From Desulfuromusa sp. (GTDB lineage Bacteria > Desulfobacterota > Desulfuromonadia > Desulfuromonadales > Geopsychrobacteraceae): a stretch of 35,054 bases of DNA. Below are positions 33,003 to 35,054 of this stretch, in pieces; within the stretch, counting starts at the first letter, position 1, and every line of letters starts with the position of its first letter. Below the pieces are notes generated by a model. The model ran no database searches, had not been told where the DNA came from, and worked only from the letters and a program-made list of their open reading frames with translations. The stretch is from NCBI GenBank assembly GCA_016744675.1, contig JADGDX010000020.1:1-35054 (forward strand). The letters run 5' to 3'. Position numbers and translations under genes: made by a program.

Positions 33003-35054
33003 CTAATCCAGAACAATCAAAAGATCACCCTGCTCAATTTGATCCCCTTCACCAAAAAGAAGATCTTTTATCACGCCATCTTTTTTTGCTTTAATGTTTG
33101 TTTCCATTTTCATCGCTTCAGTGACCATCAGAACATCACCTTCAGAAACTTCATCACCGACACTGATCATCAATTTGAAGATTTTGCCCGGCATAGGTGC
33201 ACCAATTTCTTTACTATCATCAGGGTCAGCCTTTACGTGACTACTCTCATCGGACTCCACAGATAAGTCCTTTATTGTCGTACTACGTGGTTCACCATTA
33301 AGTTCAAAATAGATGTGGCGAGTCCCATCCTCACGTACCCGACCAATTGCATTTAATTTAACAATCAGAGTCTTCCCTTCTTCGATGTCAATCGTCACTT
33401 CATCCCCGACATCAAGTCCATAAAAGAATACTGGGGTCGGTAATACGGAGACATCACTATACTCTTGGCGAAAACGATCAAACTCTTCGAATACACCTGG
33501 ATACAATACAGCAGAAAGGACATCGCGCTCTGAAACTTTATGTCCCAATTTCTTCTCAAGTTCTTCCTTCTTCAAAACAAAGTCGGCCGGCTCAAGTAAT
33601 TCACCAGGGCGGTGAGTCAAAGGTTGCTCACCTTTCAGAATTATTTTCTGTAGCTTTTCAGGGAAACCACCGTAGGGCTGACCAATCATCCCCTTGAAGA
33701 AATCAACAACACCTTGTGGGAAAGTTAAATCATCCCCACGTTCGTAAACATCTTCTGGTTCAAGATTGTTCTGCACCATAAACATTGCCATATCACCAAC
33801 GATTTTTGAAGATGGCGTCACCTTAACCAGATCTCCAAACATATCGTTCACTTTACGGTACATTTCCTTACACTCTTCCCAACGATGTCCCAAACCCAAT
33901 CCCTCAACCTGAGGCTTGTAATTGGAGTATTGCCCACCAGGAATTTCGTGGTAGTAAACCTGCGCTGTACCACTGCGTAATTCTGACTCAAAGGGAGCAT
34001 AGTAGGTCCGACACGTTTCCCAGTAATTTGCTAGTTGCTGCATTCCATCCATATCCAACTGCGGATCCCAAATTGAACCTTCCAGAGTAGATAGTAATGC
34101 ATTCAAGTTTGGTTGTGCTGTTAGTCCTGAAATTGATGAAAGGGAAACATCAACGATATCGCAACCGGCTTGAGTTGCAGTTAACAGCATTGACCCACCG
34201 TTACTTGAGGTATCGTGAGTATGTAGATGGATTGGCAAACCAATCTCATTTTTCAATGCCTTGACCAATTTCTCTGCAGCAAATGGCTTAATTAATCCAG
34301 CCATATCCTTAATAGCTAGGATGTGAGCTCCCATCTTTTCCAGCTCTTTAGCCATATTGACATAATATTCAAGTGGATACTTATCCCGCTTTGGATCAAG
34401 AATATCGCCGGTGTAACAAATTGCAGCCTCACAAATTGTTCCACTTTTACGCACTGCCTCCATCGCAACCTGCATCCCTTTTGTCCAATTCAGAGAATCA
34501 AAAACGCGGAAGATATCAATGCCACTTTCAGCGGCTTTACTGACAAATTCCTGAACGACATTATCAGGGTAATTGGTATAACCAACTGCATTAGAACCGC
34601 GCAGCAACATCTGAAAAAGGATATTCGGAATTTTTTGACGCATGCGATCAAGACGTTCCCATGGATCTTCGCGTAAAAAACGCATCGAAACATCGTAAGT
34701 TGCACCACCCCACATCTCAAGAGAGAACAATCCACCACCTAAGTGAGCAGTGGCTTCGGCTATTCGATCAAGATCAAACGTCCGAACTCGTGTCGCCATC
34801 AATGACTGGTGAGCATCACGCATGGTTGTATCAGTAATCAACAACTGCTTATGCTTGCGGGCCCATTCAGCCAATCCTTCAGGTCCTTTTTCACGCAAAA
34901 TATCACGTGTGCCGCGAGGGTGCTGCTGTCCATAAGGAATCTCGGGAAGGTCCGGTTCACGTAAATCAGAAAACTTCAGCGCTTTTTCCGCTGTAATTCC
35001 TGGATATCCATTCACTGAAGTATGGCCAATAAAATTAAGAATCTTGTTCGCGCG
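33003..35054 (-). CDS. pyc: Pyruvate carboxylase, C-terminal 683 residues (runs off the right edge)
   Basis: A biotin enzyme that converts pyruvate, bicarbonate and ATP to oxaloacetate. The frame is open to the last base, so the N-terminal biotin carboxylase domain lies outside; the GTG at 35015 is not the start. Upstream of it the frame reads RANKILNFIGHTSVNGYPGI, typical of the junction in full-length enzymes. The carboxyltransferase domain starts with LLITDTTMRDAHQSLMATRVRT and contains FRVFDSLNW, AIKDMAGLIKP and HLHTHDTSS (metal site). The PYC/OADA domain follows (GGQYSNYKPQVEGLG). The biotinyl domain ends the protein, with the biotin lysine in TEAMKMET. Confidence 0.95.
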   Translation of the reverse strand, partial: RANKILNFIGHTSVNGYPGITAEKALKFSDLREPDLPEIPYGQQHPRGTRDILREKGPEGLAEWARKHKQLLITDTTMRDAHQSLMATRVRTFDLDRIAEATAHLGGGLFSLEMWGGATYDVSMRFLREDPWERLDRMRQKIPNILFQMLLRGSNAVGYTNYPDNVVQEFVSKAAESGIDIFRVFDSLNWTKGMQVAMEAVRKSGTICEAAICYTGDILDPKRDKYPLEYYVNMAKELEKMGAHILAIKDMAGLIKPFAAEKLVKALKNEIGLPIHLHTHDTSSNGGSMLLTATQAGCDIVDVSLSSISGLTAQPNLNALLSTLEGSIWDPQLDMDGMQQLANYWETCRTYYAPFESELRSGTAQVYYHEIPGGQYSNYKPQVEGLGLGHRWEECKEMYRKVNDMFGDLVKVTPSSKIVGDMAMFMVQNNLEPEDVYERGDDLTFPQGVVDFFKGMIGQPYGGFPEKLQKIILKGEQPLTHRPGELLEPADFVLKKEELEKKLGHKVSERDVLSAVLYPGVFEEFDRFRQEYSDVSVLPTPVFFYGLDVGDEVTIDIEEGKTLIVKLNAIGRVREDGTRHIYFELNGEPRSTTIKDLSVESDESSHVKADPDDSKEIGAPMPGKIFKLMISVGDEVSEGDVLMVTEAMKMETNIKAKKDGVIKDLLFGEGDQIEQGDLLIVLD

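Noticed and set aside
33003-35015. Stand-alone oxaloacetate decarboxylase alpha subunit starting at GTG 35015
   Set aside because: The frame continues upstream to the edge with sequence typical of full-length pyruvate carboxylase, and the end has a fused biotinyl domain.

Overview
The window looks like a chromosomal segment of a Gram-negative, moderately AT-rich bacterium of the Desulfuromonadales type (Geobacter, Desulfuromonas or Pelobacter relatives). This is inferred from the tRNA cluster followed by tig-clpP-clpX-lon and an HU gene, from a single-chain pyruvate carboxylase, and from several small families common in that group (a DUF6178-like protein, a DUF3783-like protein, a DUF4080-type B12/radical SAM protein). 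No taxonomic marker such as 16S rRNA is present, so the assignment is not certain. There is no gene-free stretch longer than 300 bases.

Region 1 (1-1.3 kb) holds the truncated right end of an IS3-family insertion sequence, then tRNA-Asp with a strong terminator and a GTG-started HU gene with its own promoter. Region 2 (1.3-7.6 kb) is a minus-strand protein quality-control block. It runs tRNA-Arg, tRNA-His, tRNA-Leu, trigger factor, ClpP, ClpX and Lon, in transcription order. A stable-RNA style promoter lies before tRNA-His, and an intrinsic terminator-like hairpin lies between clpX and lon.

Region 3 (7.6-19 kb) is the most individual part and is dominated by envelope genes. It holds an unrecognised protein with a threefold DPFxxDP motif, a TonB protein, a divergent TonB-dependent receptor, a secreted or membrane-anchored LVIVD beta-propeller, a hybrid-free sensor histidine kinase that overlaps the propeller gene, a DUF6178-like protein, and an OmpA-type porin with four TSP3 calcium-binding repeats. 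No ExbB/ExbD and no response regulator are present, so the kinase partner and the TonB energiser must lie elsewhere. The receptor, TonB and the kinase/propeller pair could form one uptake-and-sensing module, but this is inference from position.

Region 4 (19-27.4 kb) has two radical SAM proteins, one with an N-terminal cobalamin-binding type region and one with an uncharacterised 200-residue N-terminal region, plus a DUF3783-like protein. A tight five-gene minus-strand operon follows: M23 endopeptidase, class II aldolase, TPR protein, ACP phosphodiesterase, CPBP/CAAX-type membrane protease. It is driven by a well-formed promoter at 27361-27390 whose -35 box is overlapped by a small palindrome.

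Region 5 (27.4-35 kb) contains a PepT-like M20 peptidase and a class I/II aminotransferase, a PHP phosphoesterase, and two oligopeptide/dipeptide ABC ATPases (DppD and DppF types) without permeases. The carboxyl-terminal two thirds of a pyruvate carboxylase runs off the right edge. Peptide import ATPases, an M20 peptidase and an aminotransferase lie close together, which may reflect peptide and amino-acid use, but they are on separate transcription units.
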